Shown here in pieces: positions 46,021 through 55,015 of a DNA stretch of 64,000 nt. Every line of letters begins with the position of its first letter. Positions within the stretch are counted from its first letter, which is position 1. Origin of the DNA: Ga0077555 sp041397775 (GTDB taxonomy: Bacteria; Pseudomonadota; Alphaproteobacteria; Rhizobiales; Hyphomicrobiaceae); NCBI GenBank assembly GCA_041397775.1, contig JAWKWB010000008.1:62001-126000 (forward strand), in the 5' to 3' direction. Under the pieces are notes generated by a model. That model made no database searches. It was not told the origin of the DNA and saw only the letters and a program-made list of their open reading frames with translations. Both the position numbers and the translations under genes were made by a program.

Positions 46021-47502
46021 TTACGGCTTCTCGAGATGGGGCATCGGGTCGACGGGCTTCGATCCACGACGCAGCTCGAAATGGACCTGCGGCTGATCGA
46101 CGGCGCCCGTCTTGCCGGCCTTGGCGATCGCTTGGCCGCGCTTGATCTTGTCGCCGCGCTTCACCAGGATCTGCTCGCTGTGCGCGTAGGCCGACACCCA
46201 ATTGCCGGGATGGCGGATGAGGATCAGGTTGCCATAGCCTTTCAGATCGTCGCCAGCATAGGCGACCTCGCCGTTTTCGGCAGCATGCACCTCGGTTCCC
46301 GCCGGCACGGAAATGTTGATGCCGTCGTTCTGCGAGTTGTCCGAACGCTTGCCGAAGCCGGCGATGATCCGTCCCTTGACGGGCCACCGGAATTTGTCGG
46401 CGCCCGATACCGCCGATGACGTGGCATCGGACAGGACGTCGGTGCGTGTGCCCGTCGCGGCAGGCCCGAGTTCGGCGACCTTGCGCGGGGTCGGATCGGT
46501 GGCTTCCGGGCGGGATTGATTGAGGATTGTGAACTGCCCGCCCCCGACTTTGGCGGGCGGCGGCGTGGCGGCAGCGGGCGCAGCCGCAGGCCGTTCGGCG
46601 GGTGCAGCGATCTGCTCGCGTGGTGCGGGACGCGTGGCGGGCGGCACCGATGCGACCGGCGTGGAGGCGGCGGTGGCAGCCCCCGGCACCTTGATCACTG
46701 TGCCGACACGCAGTTTGGTCGGATCGGTGATGCCGTTCGCTGCCTGGATCTGCGCTGCGGTCACGTGATAGCGCCGTGCGATGCGGTAGATGCTGTCGCC
46801 CGAGGCAATCGTGTGTGTGCCCGCCCAATCGACGCTTGCGGCAGGTGCACTGACCGCCGGGCGTGGTGGCACGGTTGCGACCCTCGCCGTGCGCACGCTC
46901 GCGCGATGGGCGATCGAATGCCGTCCACCGGGCAGGCGCAGCTTCTGTCCCGGACGAATGGTCGCATTCTGCAGGCCGTTGACGGACATCAGCTCGGAGA
47001 CGGACACCTTGTGGCGGCCCGCGATCCGGTAGAGCGTATCGCCAGCCTTCACCTCGACCAGCGCATCTGGACTTGCCGAGGCGGAGGCAGGTGCCGTCGA
47101 AGGCGCGGGGTGGGCGGCAGGTCGCACGCGATCATGGGTTGCCGCCGGCGGCGGGAGGCCGCGGGACGGGGTGGTGTAGCCGGCCGTCCGGTCGGGGGCG
47201 CCGTAGGTGCGTTCGGCCCGGCCGGTGACGGGATCGCGGCCATAGTAGGGGCGCGGCGGCGACGCCGGTTCGTTGTCCGAATTGTCGACGGGGGCGCCGA
47301 CGTTGCGGCGCATGGGCTCGGCCGGCAGCGGCACCGATGCCGTCGTGGTGCGGCTTTCGTTGGCACCGACACTCGTGAGATCGAAGCGCCCGATATCGGC
47401 ACTGCATCCCGCGATGCTCGATGTCAAAAGCAGCAGGGCCCCCAACCGGGCGCTCTGCTTGTGGACCAGCGGACTCATGAACACGCGAACGGTACGCAAC
47501 AT
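46021..47502 (-). CDS. NlpD-like lipoprotein with LysM repeats and degenerate M23 domain
   Basis: 493 residues. The lipobox TSSIAGC gives lipid-modified Cys33. A Pro/Ala/Thr-rich linker surrounds two LysM peptidoglycan-binding repeats (VEVKAGDTLYRIAGRHKVSV near 147-192; THTIASGDSIYRIARRYHVT further on). The C-terminal LytM/M23 domain lacks the HxxxD zinc pair: the usual segment reads NDGINISVPAGTEVH. QVHFEL and the SAYAHSEQILV motif remain. Degenerate LytM proteins (EnvC, NlpD, DipM-type) do not cut peptidoglycan; they activate amidases at cell division. That role is inferred. AGAGG lies 7 nt before the ATG. Confidence 0.9.
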   Translation of the reverse strand: MLRTVRVFMSPLVHKQSARLGALLLLTSSIAGCSADIGRFDLTSVGANESRTTTASVPLPAEPMRRNVGAPVDNSDNEPASPPRPYYGRDPVTGRAERTYGAPDRTAGYTTPSRGLPPPAATHDRVRPAAHPAPSTAPASASASPDALVEVKAGDTLYRIAGRHKVSVSELMSVNGLQNATIRPGQKLRLPGGRHSIAHRASVRTARVATVPPRPAVSAPAASVDWAGTHTIASGDSIYRIARRYHVTAAQIQAANGITDPTKLRVGTVIKVPGAATAASTPVASVPPATRPAPREQIAAPAERPAAAPAAATPPPAKVGGGQFTILNQSRPEATDPTPRKVAELGPAATGTRTDVLSDATSSAVSGADKFRWPVKGRIIAGFGKRSDNSQNDGINISVPAGTEVHAAENGEVAYAGDDLKGYGNLILIRHPGNWVSAYAHSEQILVKRGDKIKRGQAIAKAGKTGAVDQPQVHFELRRGSKPVDPMPHLEKP

Positions 47503-47871
47503 ATCGACACCTCTACATCCACGGTCAGTTAACCCTTAATCGGTTAACGCCCCGTTAATCACCGTGGACCCCCGGTCTGATTCGGCTGCGCCTGCGAGGC
47601 TCGCGGTTTCGCGTCATCCTGATCAGGCGGCTTTTCCATAGGTCGATGCTTAGTCCTCGATTGCGAATTCTTGACGGCCATGTTGCGACTGTTCAGCGGC
47701 AACGAACCGCGCGCGCCGTCGCGATCGTCGTCGCGGTGAAGGAAGAATTGATGCCTGTCGCGTGGCGACGCAGGCAGATCGGGGACATTGAACTGGCCCG
47801 CGATTCCACATAGCAGTGCGTCATTGCCGCCCCATTCAGCATCGACCGTGGCGGACGAGGACGGAGCGCAC
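47503..47871. other. Divergent intergenic region, NlpD-like gene / cmk
   Basis: 369 bp between the minus-strand lipoprotein start and cmk. It contains an AT-richer stretch with many TTAA-like words near 47527-47558 (TTAACCCTTAATCGGTTAAC, CCCCGTTAATC), reminiscent of CtrA half-sites TTAA. A 40-residue minus frame ending at 47559 lacks a ribosome site and is not called. Confidence 0.5.
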
Positions 47872-48498
47872 ATGATCATCGCCATCGACGGTCCGGCGGC
47901 ATCGGGCAAAGGCACGCTGGCACGGCGGATCGCCGCCCACTTCGGCTTCGGCTATCTCGATACCGGTCTGCTCTATCGGGCGGTGGCACGTGACGTGGCG
48001 GCGGCGGGGGGCGACTTGTCCGACGAACAGGCGGCAGCCGCCATGGCGCGCACGCTCGATCCCGCCTCCCTCGACGATGAGGCGCTGCGCGGCGCAAAGG
48101 CCGGCGAGGCGGCGTCCATGGTGGCGCGACATCCCCAGGTGCGGCAGGCCCTGCTCGAATACCAGCGCGCGTTCGCGAGCCGCCCGCCCGGCGCCGTCCT
48201 GGATGGCCGCGACATCGGCACGGTGGTTTGTCCCGATGCTGCAGTGAAGCTGTTCGTGACGGCGGCCGTGGAGGTGAGGGCCCGGCGGCGTTTCACCGAA
48301 CTCGGCGCCAAGGACCCCGGCGTGCGCTTCGAGGATGTCCTGGAGGAATTGCGCCAGCGCGACGCCCGCGACATGGCACGAGCGGACGCGCCCATGCGCC
48401 AGGCCGACGACGCGATCTTGCTTGATACGACGGATTTGGATATAGAAGCCGCATTCGAGACTGCCGTTGGACTGATCAAGAGGAAAATCAGCCAATAG
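47872..48498 (+). CDS. cmk: Cytidylate kinase
   Basis: Phosphorylates CMP and dCMP. 208 residues starting MIIAIDGPAASGKGTLARRI, with the P-loop GPAASGKGT at once. DTGLLYRAVARDVA, VVCPDAAVKLFVTA and ELRQRDARDMARADAPMRQA supply the CMP-binding and lid Arg/Asp residues. GGAG lies 5 nt before the ATG. cmk precedes rpsA, the conserved order in Proteobacteria. aroA, often just upstream of cmk, is not here. Confidence 0.95.
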   Translation: MIIAIDGPAASGKGTLARRIAAHFGFGYLDTGLLYRAVARDVAAAGGDLSDEQAAAAMARTLDPASLDDEALRGAKAGEAASMVARHPQVRQALLEYQRAFASRPPGAVLDGRDIGTVVCPDAAVKLFVTAAVEVRARRRFTELGAKDPGVRFEDVLEELRQRDARDMARADAPMRQADDAILLDTTDLDIEAAFETAVGLIKRKISQ

Positions 48499-48707
48499 GG
48501 TCGTTCGCAACGAACGGCTCAATCGAAGTTGTCGGGCCCAGGCCCTCCTTCGGCAGCATCCCGAGCAAAGATTACCTGAGCCAAAGAGCTTGCCAGCCAT
48601 CTTCAGCGGAATTGCGTTCCGTTGCAGTGGGCATTCCCGCATTCGCGTTGGTTCACGACGACCACAATCGCAACAGACACACCACTTCGACTGATCGAGG
48701 AGCCCTA

Positions 48708-50423
48708 ATGACTGCAACGTCCGGTATGAACGAGTTGAATCCGTCGCGTGATGATTTCGCTGCCATGCTCGACCAGGCCATGGGCGGCGATACCGCTCTC
48801 GAAGGCACCGTCGTCAAGGGTCGCATTACCGCGATCGAGAAGGATCTCGCCCTGATCGACGTCGGCCTGAAGATGGAAGGCCGCGTCCCCCTCAAGGAGT
48901 TCGGCATCGGCGGCAAGCCGGCCGACCTCAGCGTCGGCGACGAGGTCGAGGTTTACCTCGAGCGCATGGAGAATGCGCTCGGTGAAGCCGTCCTGTCGCG
49001 CGAGAAGGCGCGCCGCGAGGAGAGCTGGGTGCGTCTGGAGAAGCGCTTCGAGGCCAACGAAAAGGTCGAGGGCGTCATCTTCAACAAGGTCAAGGGCGGC
49101 TTCACGGTCGATCTCGACGGCGCCGTGGCCTTCCTGCCGGGCAGCCAGGTCGACATCCGTCCGGTCCGCGACATCGGCCCGTTGATGCACCAGCCGATGC
49201 AGTTCCAGATCCTGAAGATGGACCGCCGCCGCGGCAACATCGTCGTTTCGCGCCGCTCGGTGCTGGAAGAGACGCGTGCCGAGCAGCGTTCGGAGATCGT
49301 GTCGCGTCTGGCCGAGGGCCAGGTCATCGACGGCGTGGTCAAGAACATCACGGATTACGGCGCGTTCATCGACCTGGGCGGCATCGACGGCCTGCTGCAC
49401 GTCACCGACATGGCCTGGCGCCGCGTCAACCATCCCAGCGACGTCGTCAATGTCGGCGACACCGTGAAGGTGCAGATCATCCGCATCAACCCGGAGACGC
49501 AGCGCATCAGCCTCGGCATGAAGCAGCTGCTGTCCGATCCCTGGCAGGGCATCGAGGCGAAGTACCCGGTCGGCGCCCGTTTCTCGGGCACGGTCACGAA
49601 CATCGCCGACTACGGCGCCTTCGTGGAGCTGGAGCCGGGCGTCGAGGGCCTTATCCACGTTTCCGAGATGAGCTGGACGAAGAAGAACATCCATCCAGGC
49701 AAGATCGTTTCGACGAGCCAGATGGTCGATGTCCAGATCCTCGAGGTCGACCCCAACAAGCGCCGCATCTCGCTCGGTCTCAAGCAGACGCAGGACAATC
49801 CCTGGGATGCGTTCCTCACGGCTCATCCGAAGGGTACCGAAGTCGAGGGTCCGGTGCGCAACATCACCGAGTTCGGCCTCTTCATCGGCCTCGATGGCGG
49901 CGTCGATGGCATGGTCCATCTGTCCGACCTCGACTGGAGCCGCGCTGGCGACGAGGTGATCAAGGACTACAAGAAGGGCGACATGGTGAAGGCCGTGGTG
50001 CTCGACGTCGACAGCAGCAAGGAGCGCATCAGCCTCGGCATCAAGCAGCTCGGCGGCGATCCCATGGACTCGCTGGGCAAGTACAAGAAGGGCGACGCAG
50101 TCACCTGCGAAGTCGTTCTGGTCGAGCCGAACGGCATCCAGGTGAAGGTGGCCGATACGGACATCACGTCCTACATCAAGCGTTCCGACCTGTCGCGTGA
50201 CCGTTCCGAGCAGCGCCCCGAGCGCTTCAACGTGGGCGACAAGTTCGACGCCCAGGTGCTGATGTTCGACAAGCACTCCCGCCGCATCCAGCTCTCGATC
50301 AAGGCGCTGGAGATCTCCGAAGAGAAGCAGGCCGTGGCTCAGTACGGCTCGTCCGACTCGGGCGCTTCGCTGGGCGACATCTTCAAGGCGGCCATGAAGA
50401 AGCGCGAAGGCGACGACAAGTAA
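48708..50423 (+). CDS. rpsA: 30S ribosomal protein S1
   Basis: 571 residues with six S1 RNA-binding motifs, the usual proteobacterial length. It binds mRNA on the 30S subunit. S1 motifs are seen at EGTVVKGRITAIEKDLALID, EGVIFNKVKGGFTVDLDGAV, DGVVKNITDYGAFIDLGGID, SGTVTNIADYGAFVELEPGV and EGPVRNITEFGLFIGLDGGV, plus a last copy near GDAVTCEVVLVEPNGIQVKV. GAGGAG lies 7 nt before the ATG. The 209 bp after cmk may hold the rpsA leader and autoregulatory site, but I saw only a small hairpin. Confidence 0.97.
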   Translation: MTATSGMNELNPSRDDFAAMLDQAMGGDTALEGTVVKGRITAIEKDLALIDVGLKMEGRVPLKEFGIGGKPADLSVGDEVEVYLERMENALGEAVLSREKARREESWVRLEKRFEANEKVEGVIFNKVKGGFTVDLDGAVAFLPGSQVDIRPVRDIGPLMHQPMQFQILKMDRRRGNIVVSRRSVLEETRAEQRSEIVSRLAEGQVIDGVVKNITDYGAFIDLGGIDGLLHVTDMAWRRVNHPSDVVNVGDTVKVQIIRINPETQRISLGMKQLLSDPWQGIEAKYPVGARFSGTVTNIADYGAFVELEPGVEGLIHVSEMSWTKKNIHPGKIVSTSQMVDVQILEVDPNKRRISLGLKQTQDNPWDAFLTAHPKGTEVEGPVRNITEFGLFIGLDGGVDGMVHLSDLDWSRAGDEVIKDYKKGDMVKAVVLDVDSSKERISLGIKQLGGDPMDSLGKYKKGDAVTCEVVLVEPNGIQVKVADTDITSYIKRSDLSRDRSEQRPERFNVGDKFDAQVLMFDKHSRRIQLSIKALEISEEKQAVAQYGSSDSGASLGDIFKAAMKKREGDDK

Positions 50424-50461
50424 GTCGACGCACGGCACAACTTCGACCAAGACGACATGCG

Positions 50462-50488
50462 AACGGGCCCCAGTGGGGCCCGTTTTGC
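50462..50488 (+). terminator. Rho-independent terminator of rpsA
   Basis: AACGGGCCCC (50462-50471) pairs with GGGGCCCGTT (50475-50484), 10 bp around an AGT loop, followed by TTGCG. It lies 39 bp after the rpsA stop. Confidence 0.88.
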
Positions 50489-50492
50489 GTTG

Positions 50493-50521
50493 AAAAAAAG
50501 GACCGCCCCGGAGAGCGGCCC
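50493..50521 (-). terminator. Terminator of the ThDP-enzyme gene
   Basis: On the minus strand GGGCCGCT and GGCGGTCC form an 8-bp stem with wobbles, followed by seven T residues (50493-50499 on the plus strand is AAAAAAA). It lies about 48 bp past the minus-strand gene's stop and back to back with the rpsA terminator. Confidence 0.8.
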
Positions 50522-50568
50522 ATCGAATATCGGAGTTGAGGCCGACCTGCGGCCGCGCCCGGCGCGCC

Positions 50569-52128
50569 TTACATGCTCACCTGGATCAGGTTGGGACCGC
50601 CCGACGCCAGCCCCGCCTCGATCGCCTTTGCCAGTTGCGTGCAGTCGTCGGCGCGGCGCGCGGGCACGCCCATGCTGCGCGCCATCTGCACCCAGTCGAG
50701 ATCGGGACGGCTGAGCGACAGCATGTCGACGGCACGCGGGCCGGGATTGCGCACCCCCACGTTCGTCAACTCGCCGCGCAGGATGTTGTAGGAGCCGTTG
50801 GCGAAGATCAGCACGGTCACGTCGAGGTTCTCGCGCGCCATCGTCCAGAGCGACTGGATCGTGTACATGGCGCTGCCGTCGCCGATCATGGCCAGCACCT
50901 TGCGGTCGGGGCAGGCGATCGCAGCGCCGATGGCGACGGGCAGGCCGTAGCCGATCGAGCCGCCACGGTTGTTGATCCAGTCGTGCGGCGGCGCTCCGGC
51001 CGTTTCGCCGAAGAACTCGCGTCCCGTGGTCACGCTTTCATCGACGACGATGGCGTTCTCCGGGATCAGCGCCCCAAGCACCGGCGCGATCGTTTCCGGC
51101 CGGATCGCACCGGTGGGGATGCCCGGACGGCGCGGCGCGGCGACGCGAGCCGGCGGCGTGTCGATCGCACCAAGCTCGATGGCCAGCGCTTCCAGCGCGG
51201 CATGCATGTCGTCCTCGATGCCTGCGAGCTTGGTCGACGTGGCACCTTCGGCCATCAGCAGGCTGGGCTTGTTCGGATAGGCGAAGAAGGCGACAGGCTC
51301 ACGCGCGCCGACGAGCACGAGGTTGCCGGCCTCCTTCATCACGCCCAGCGCCTTCTCGACGACGTAGGGGATGCGCTCGACCTGAACGCGGCCAGCACCC
51401 CGCTCCAGCCGCGTGTTGGCACCTTCGGTGAGGATGCCGCAACCGGTCTTGGCGGCGATGCGGCCTGCCAGCTCGAGCGTGGCATGCCGCAGCGCGGCGC
51501 CTCCCATCAGCAGCGTCGCCTTCCGGCCACTGGTCAGCATCGCGGCGGCAGCCTTCACCGCGTCCGGCGAGACCTTGGGCAAGGCCGGCTGGGCCCTGGT
51601 CTCGGCAACGCCGTTCGCAGGCCCCCACGCCGTATCGGCCGGCAGGATCAGCGTCGCGATCTGGCCGGGGGCCGTGCAGGCCGCTTCGATGGCCAGGGCG
51701 CCGTCGGCCGCAATGGTGGTGGAGTTGGGCGAGGTCTTCACCCAGTGCGACATGGGCCGCGCGACGCCCTCGATGTCGGAGGTCAACGGCGCATCGTGCG
51801 CGATGTGATAGGTCGCGTGCTCGCCGACGATATTGACGATCCCAGAGCTCGCCTTCTTGGCGTTGTGGAGGTTGGCAAGGCCGTTGGCCAGGCCCGGCCC
51901 CAGGTGCAGCAGCGTAGAAGCCGGCTTGCCGAGCATGCGGTAGTAGCCGTCCGCCGCGCCGGTGACGACGCCTTCGAACAGGCCGAGCACGCAGCGCATG
52001 CCGGGGACCTTGTCGAGGGCGGCCACGAAGTGCATCTCCGACGTGCCCGGGTTCGTGAAGCAGACGTTCACGCCTCCCGCGATCAGCGTCCGCACGAGGC
52101 TCTCGGCTCCATTCATCTGCTCTGACAT
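50569..52128 (-). CDS. Thiamine-diphosphate-dependent decarboxylase/synthase-like enzyme
   Basis: 519 residues, acetolactate-synthase/benzoylformate-decarboxylase fold. The Glu of the N-terminal PYR domain is in LGLFEGVVTGAADGYYRM. The ThDP motif of the C-terminal PP domain is GDGSAMYTIQSLWTMAREN followed by VLIFANGSYNILRGEL. The middle domain binds nothing obvious. The ATG at 52126-52128 gives MSEQMNGAESLVRTLIAGG. The gene lies downstream of, and in the same direction as, the molybdenum hydroxylase trio (140-bp gap), so it may act in the same pathway, perhaps on an oxo-acid. The actual substrate is unknown. Confidence 0.9.
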   Translation of the reverse strand: MSEQMNGAESLVRTLIAGGVNVCFTNPGTSEMHFVAALDKVPGMRCVLGLFEGVVTGAADGYYRMLGKPASTLLHLGPGLANGLANLHNAKKASSGIVNIVGEHATYHIAHDAPLTSDIEGVARPMSHWVKTSPNSTTIAADGALAIEAACTAPGQIATLILPADTAWGPANGVAETRAQPALPKVSPDAVKAAAAMLTSGRKATLLMGGAALRHATLELAGRIAAKTGCGILTEGANTRLERGAGRVQVERIPYVVEKALGVMKEAGNLVLVGAREPVAFFAYPNKPSLLMAEGATSTKLAGIEDDMHAALEALAIELGAIDTPPARVAAPRRPGIPTGAIRPETIAPVLGALIPENAIVVDESVTTGREFFGETAGAPPHDWINNRGGSIGYGLPVAIGAAIACPDRKVLAMIGDGSAMYTIQSLWTMARENLDVTVLIFANGSYNILRGELTNVGVRNPGPRAVDMLSLSRPDLDWVQMARSMGVPARRADDCTQLAKAIEAGLASGGPNLIQVSM

Positions 52129-52268
52129 GTGTCGACGGCGCTCCTTGAAGAGAGACGGCCGGCAATGTCCGCCAGCCGCGTTTTGGGTTTCCTCGGATTG
52201 ATTTTTCGACGCACACGATGGCACGGCGCGGACGGGTGGTCCATGGCCTCCATTGCGCTCCGCCGACG

Positions 52269-54542
52269 TCAGCCGTGCGCCTTTCTGATCGCGGCGCGCA
52301 CCCGCTCGGGTGTCATCGGCATGTAGTTGACGCGCACGCCGACAGCGCGGCGGATCGCGTTGGCGACGGCGGCGGCGGGAGGCACGATCGGCATCTCGCC
52401 AACCCCGCGCACGCCATAGGGCACGTTCGGAACAGGCGTTTCGATCAGCACGACCTCGATGGGAGGCACGTCGAGCGCCGTCAGGATGCGATAGTCGAGC
52501 AGGCTCGCGTTGCGCAGCCGGCCATCCTCCCCGTAGTCGAAGCCTTCGGTCAGCGCCCAGCCGAGACCTTGCACGACGCTGCCCTCGATCTGCCCTTCCA
52601 CCGCCGCGGGGTTCAGGGCCCGACCGACATCCTGGAAGGCGGTGTAGCGCAGGACCGTGACCTGCCCGGTTTCGGGATCGACCTCCACGTCCACCACGTG
52701 CGCGCCGATTTCGACGCCGAGTGGCAGCTTGGTCGAGACGCCGCGGCCGATGATGGCCCCGTCGGTCAGCGTCGCGCGCATCAGGTCGAAGATGCTGATG
52801 GAGGCACCACCGTCGTCGGACGTGCGGAACACGCCGTCGCCGTAGGTCACGGCGGCGGCCGTGCATTGCATGCGTTGAGCGGCGCGCTCCTTGAGCTGGG
52901 CAAGCGCATCCTGGCAGGCGAACGCCACCGCCGCGGCCATCGTGCGCGCCAGGCGGCTTCCGGCGGCGGCATCCGAATAGCCCGACGACTTGGTATCGCC
53001 CATCGCGACGTAGACGTCGGCCAGCGGGAGTTGCATCTCTTCCGCGGCGACTTGGGCCATGGTGGTTCGCGTGCCGGAGATGTCGACGGACCCCATGGTG
53101 ACCATCACACGGCCGTCCCCGGCGATCGTGACGTGCGCTGCAGAGGTCATCGAGGTGCCGCGCCAATAGCCCAGTGCGAGGCCGCGTCCACGCGGCAGGG
53201 CGCCCGTCCCGAGCGGATCGCGCCAGCAGGCATGGCCGGCCACCGCATCGAGGATGTTCGTCAGGCCGATCGGCGGGAACGCCGTGCCGATGGGCATCAG
53301 GCTGCCGGTGACGGCGGCATTGCGGCGGCGCAGCTCCAGGGGATCGAGGTTCAGCTTGAGCGCGACCTCGTCCATCGCCTGCTCGACCGCATAGGCCGCC
53401 TGGATGCCTCCGGGGCCACGATAGGCCTCCGTGCGCGGCTTGTTTGTCATCACGTCGTAGCCGTCGAGCTCGAGGCTCGGGCACTGGTAGCAGGCGGCGG
53501 AGGCCTGCATGAGCAATGTCGTGGGTGTTCCGGGAATGCCCCCCGTATCGAAGACGTACTGCCCGTCGATAGCGGTGAGCTTACCGTCCTGGTCGGCACC
53601 GACGCGGACGTCGATGCGCGCGGCCGCTGCCGGTCCCGAGCCACCCGAGAGCAGTTCCTCGCGGCTCATGACCATTTTCACCGGCCGGCCGCACAAGAGT
53701 GCCAGCTTGGCGGCGATGGGCTCCAGATGCACGGTGATCTTGCCGCCGAAGCCGCCCCCGATCTCGAGCGGCACGACCTTCAGGCGCGATTGCGGGATGC
53801 CCAGGATGACCGCCGTCTGGATCTCCGTCTGGAAGCCGCCTTGGCTCGAGACCCACAGCGTGACGTTGCCGGTGGGATCGGACTCGGCAACGCAGGCGTG
53901 CGGCTCGATGTAGCCCTGATGGCCGGTATCGATGACGGTTCGCGCCTCGCCGACCGCTGCCGCACTGGCCAGCGCAGCGGTGGTGTCCCCGCGCGAAATC
54001 ACTGTGCGGCTGGCAGCGTTGCGCACGGCGGGCACGCCATCGAAACCCTTGGGCTTCAGGTCGGGATAGAGCAAAGGGGCGTCCGGCCTGGTCGCCGCCT
54101 GGATGTCCATGACGGCCGGCAGGGGCTCGTACGCCACCTCGATCAGATCGAGTGCCGCATCGGCCGTCGCGCGATCCACCGCAGCAACCGCTGCCACGGG
54201 CTGGCCACGCCACAGCACCCGCCCGCGGGCCATGACGATGACCGCCGAGACCCAGGTGTCGGCGCCCGTTTCGCCGAAGGGGATGATCGTGTTCGGCGCG
54301 ATCTCGGGGAAGTCGTCCGCCGTCACGACGGCGAGAACGCCCTTCAGCGCCTTCGCTTTCGACGTATCGATGGAGAGGAGGCGGGCATGCGCCTGCGTGC
54401 TGCGTTTGACACGCCCCACGACCATGCCCGGCCGCACGAGGTCCGCCGGGTAGATAGCCCGTCCCGTGACGCGCTCGCCCGCATCCACGCGCGGCACACG
54501 CTTGCCGACGACACGGAGGTCTCTGCTATCGGTTGCGCTCAT
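52269..54542 (-). CDS. Molybdenum hydroxylase, large (Mo-cofactor) subunit
   Basis: 757 residues, xanthine-dehydrogenase/CO-dehydrogenase family. Mo-pterin domain motifs: GGGFGGKITVHLEPIAAKLA, DTGGIPGTPTTLLMQAS, TEAYRGPGGIQAAYAVEQAM, and the C-terminal PYGVRGVGEMPIVPPAAAVA with the conserved active-site Glu. CO dehydrogenase's CSFR loop is not seen, so another hydroxylase (aromatic or N-heterocycle) is likely. The start at 54540-54542 overlaps the preceding gene's stop by four bases (ATGA). Order is FAD subunit, 2Fe-2S subunit, Mo subunit. Confidence 0.93.
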   Translation of the reverse strand: MSATDSRDLRVVGKRVPRVDAGERVTGRAIYPADLVRPGMVVGRVKRSTQAHARLLSIDTSKAKALKGVLAVVTADDFPEIAPNTIIPFGETGADTWVSAVIVMARGRVLWRGQPVAAVAAVDRATADAALDLIEVAYEPLPAVMDIQAATRPDAPLLYPDLKPKGFDGVPAVRNAASRTVISRGDTTAALASAAAVGEARTVIDTGHQGYIEPHACVAESDPTGNVTLWVSSQGGFQTEIQTAVILGIPQSRLKVVPLEIGGGFGGKITVHLEPIAAKLALLCGRPVKMVMSREELLSGGSGPAAAARIDVRVGADQDGKLTAIDGQYVFDTGGIPGTPTTLLMQASAACYQCPSLELDGYDVMTNKPRTEAYRGPGGIQAAYAVEQAMDEVALKLNLDPLELRRRNAAVTGSLMPIGTAFPPIGLTNILDAVAGHACWRDPLGTGALPRGRGLALGYWRGTSMTSAAHVTIAGDGRVMVTMGSVDISGTRTTMAQVAAEEMQLPLADVYVAMGDTKSSGYSDAAAGSRLARTMAAAVAFACQDALAQLKERAAQRMQCTAAAVTYGDGVFRTSDDGGASISIFDLMRATLTDGAIIGRGVSTKLPLGVEIGAHVVDVEVDPETGQVTVLRYTAFQDVGRALNPAAVEGQIEGSVVQGLGWALTEGFDYGEDGRLRNASLLDYRILTALDVPPIEVVLIETPVPNVPYGVRGVGEMPIVPPAAAVANAIRRAVGVRVNYMPMTPERVRAAIRKAHG

Positions 54543-55015
54543 GGCGTCCTCGTCGAAGTGCTGGCGGCGTCGGCGATGGCCTCGACGATCTTGTCGTAGC
54601 CGGTGCAGCGGCAGAGATTGCCCGCGATCGCATGCCGGATCTCTTGCTCGTTCGGATTGGGCGTGCGTTCGAGCAGCGCCACCGCCGACAACACGATGCC
54701 CGGCGTGCAGAAGCCGCACTGCGTGCCGCCGTGCGCGACGAGGGCGGCCTGCACGGGATGCAGGTCGTTGCCCTTGGCAACGCCTTCGATGGTGGTGATC
54801 TCGGCACCGTCGGCCTCACCCGCCAGCACGAGGCAGGCACACACCGGCGCACCGTCCATGAGCACGGTGCACGAGCCGCAGTTGCCGTTGCTGCAGCCTT
54901 CCTTGGTGCCGGTCAGCCCGAGACCGTCGCGCAGGAACTCCAGCAGCGTCTCGCTGCCCGCGCCCAGCGCATCGCGCGCCTCGCCGTTCACCCGGCACGA
55001 GATGATCTGTTTCAT
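54539..55015 (-). CDS. Molybdenum hydroxylase, [2Fe-2S] subunit
   Basis: 158 residues. Plant-type ferredoxin cluster KEGCSNGNCGSCTVLMDG (Cys at C-x4-C-x2-C) and the second cluster in TQCGFCTPGIVLSAVALLE with NLCRCTGYDKIVEAI. It carries electrons between the Mo and FAD subunits. It overlaps both neighbours by four bases (ATGA at each junction), so the trio is translationally coupled. Confidence 0.96.
   Translation of the reverse strand: MKQIISCRVNGEARDALGAGSETLLEFLRDGLGLTGTKEGCSNGNCGSCTVLMDGAPVCACLVLAGEADGAEITTIEGVAKGNDLHPVQAALVAHGGTQCGFCTPGIVLSAVALLERTPNPNEQEIRHAIAGNLCRCTGYDKIVEAIADAASTSTRTP

Noticed and set aside
44459..46828. About 790-codon minus-strand frame over the SQR-like and NlpD-like genes
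   Set aside because: Shadow of genes in other frames; no domain and no ribosome site.
47559..47680. 40-residue minus-strand frame between the NlpD-like gene and cmk
   Set aside because: No ribosome site, Gln/Pro-rich sequence without similarity I can recognise, and located in a promoter region.
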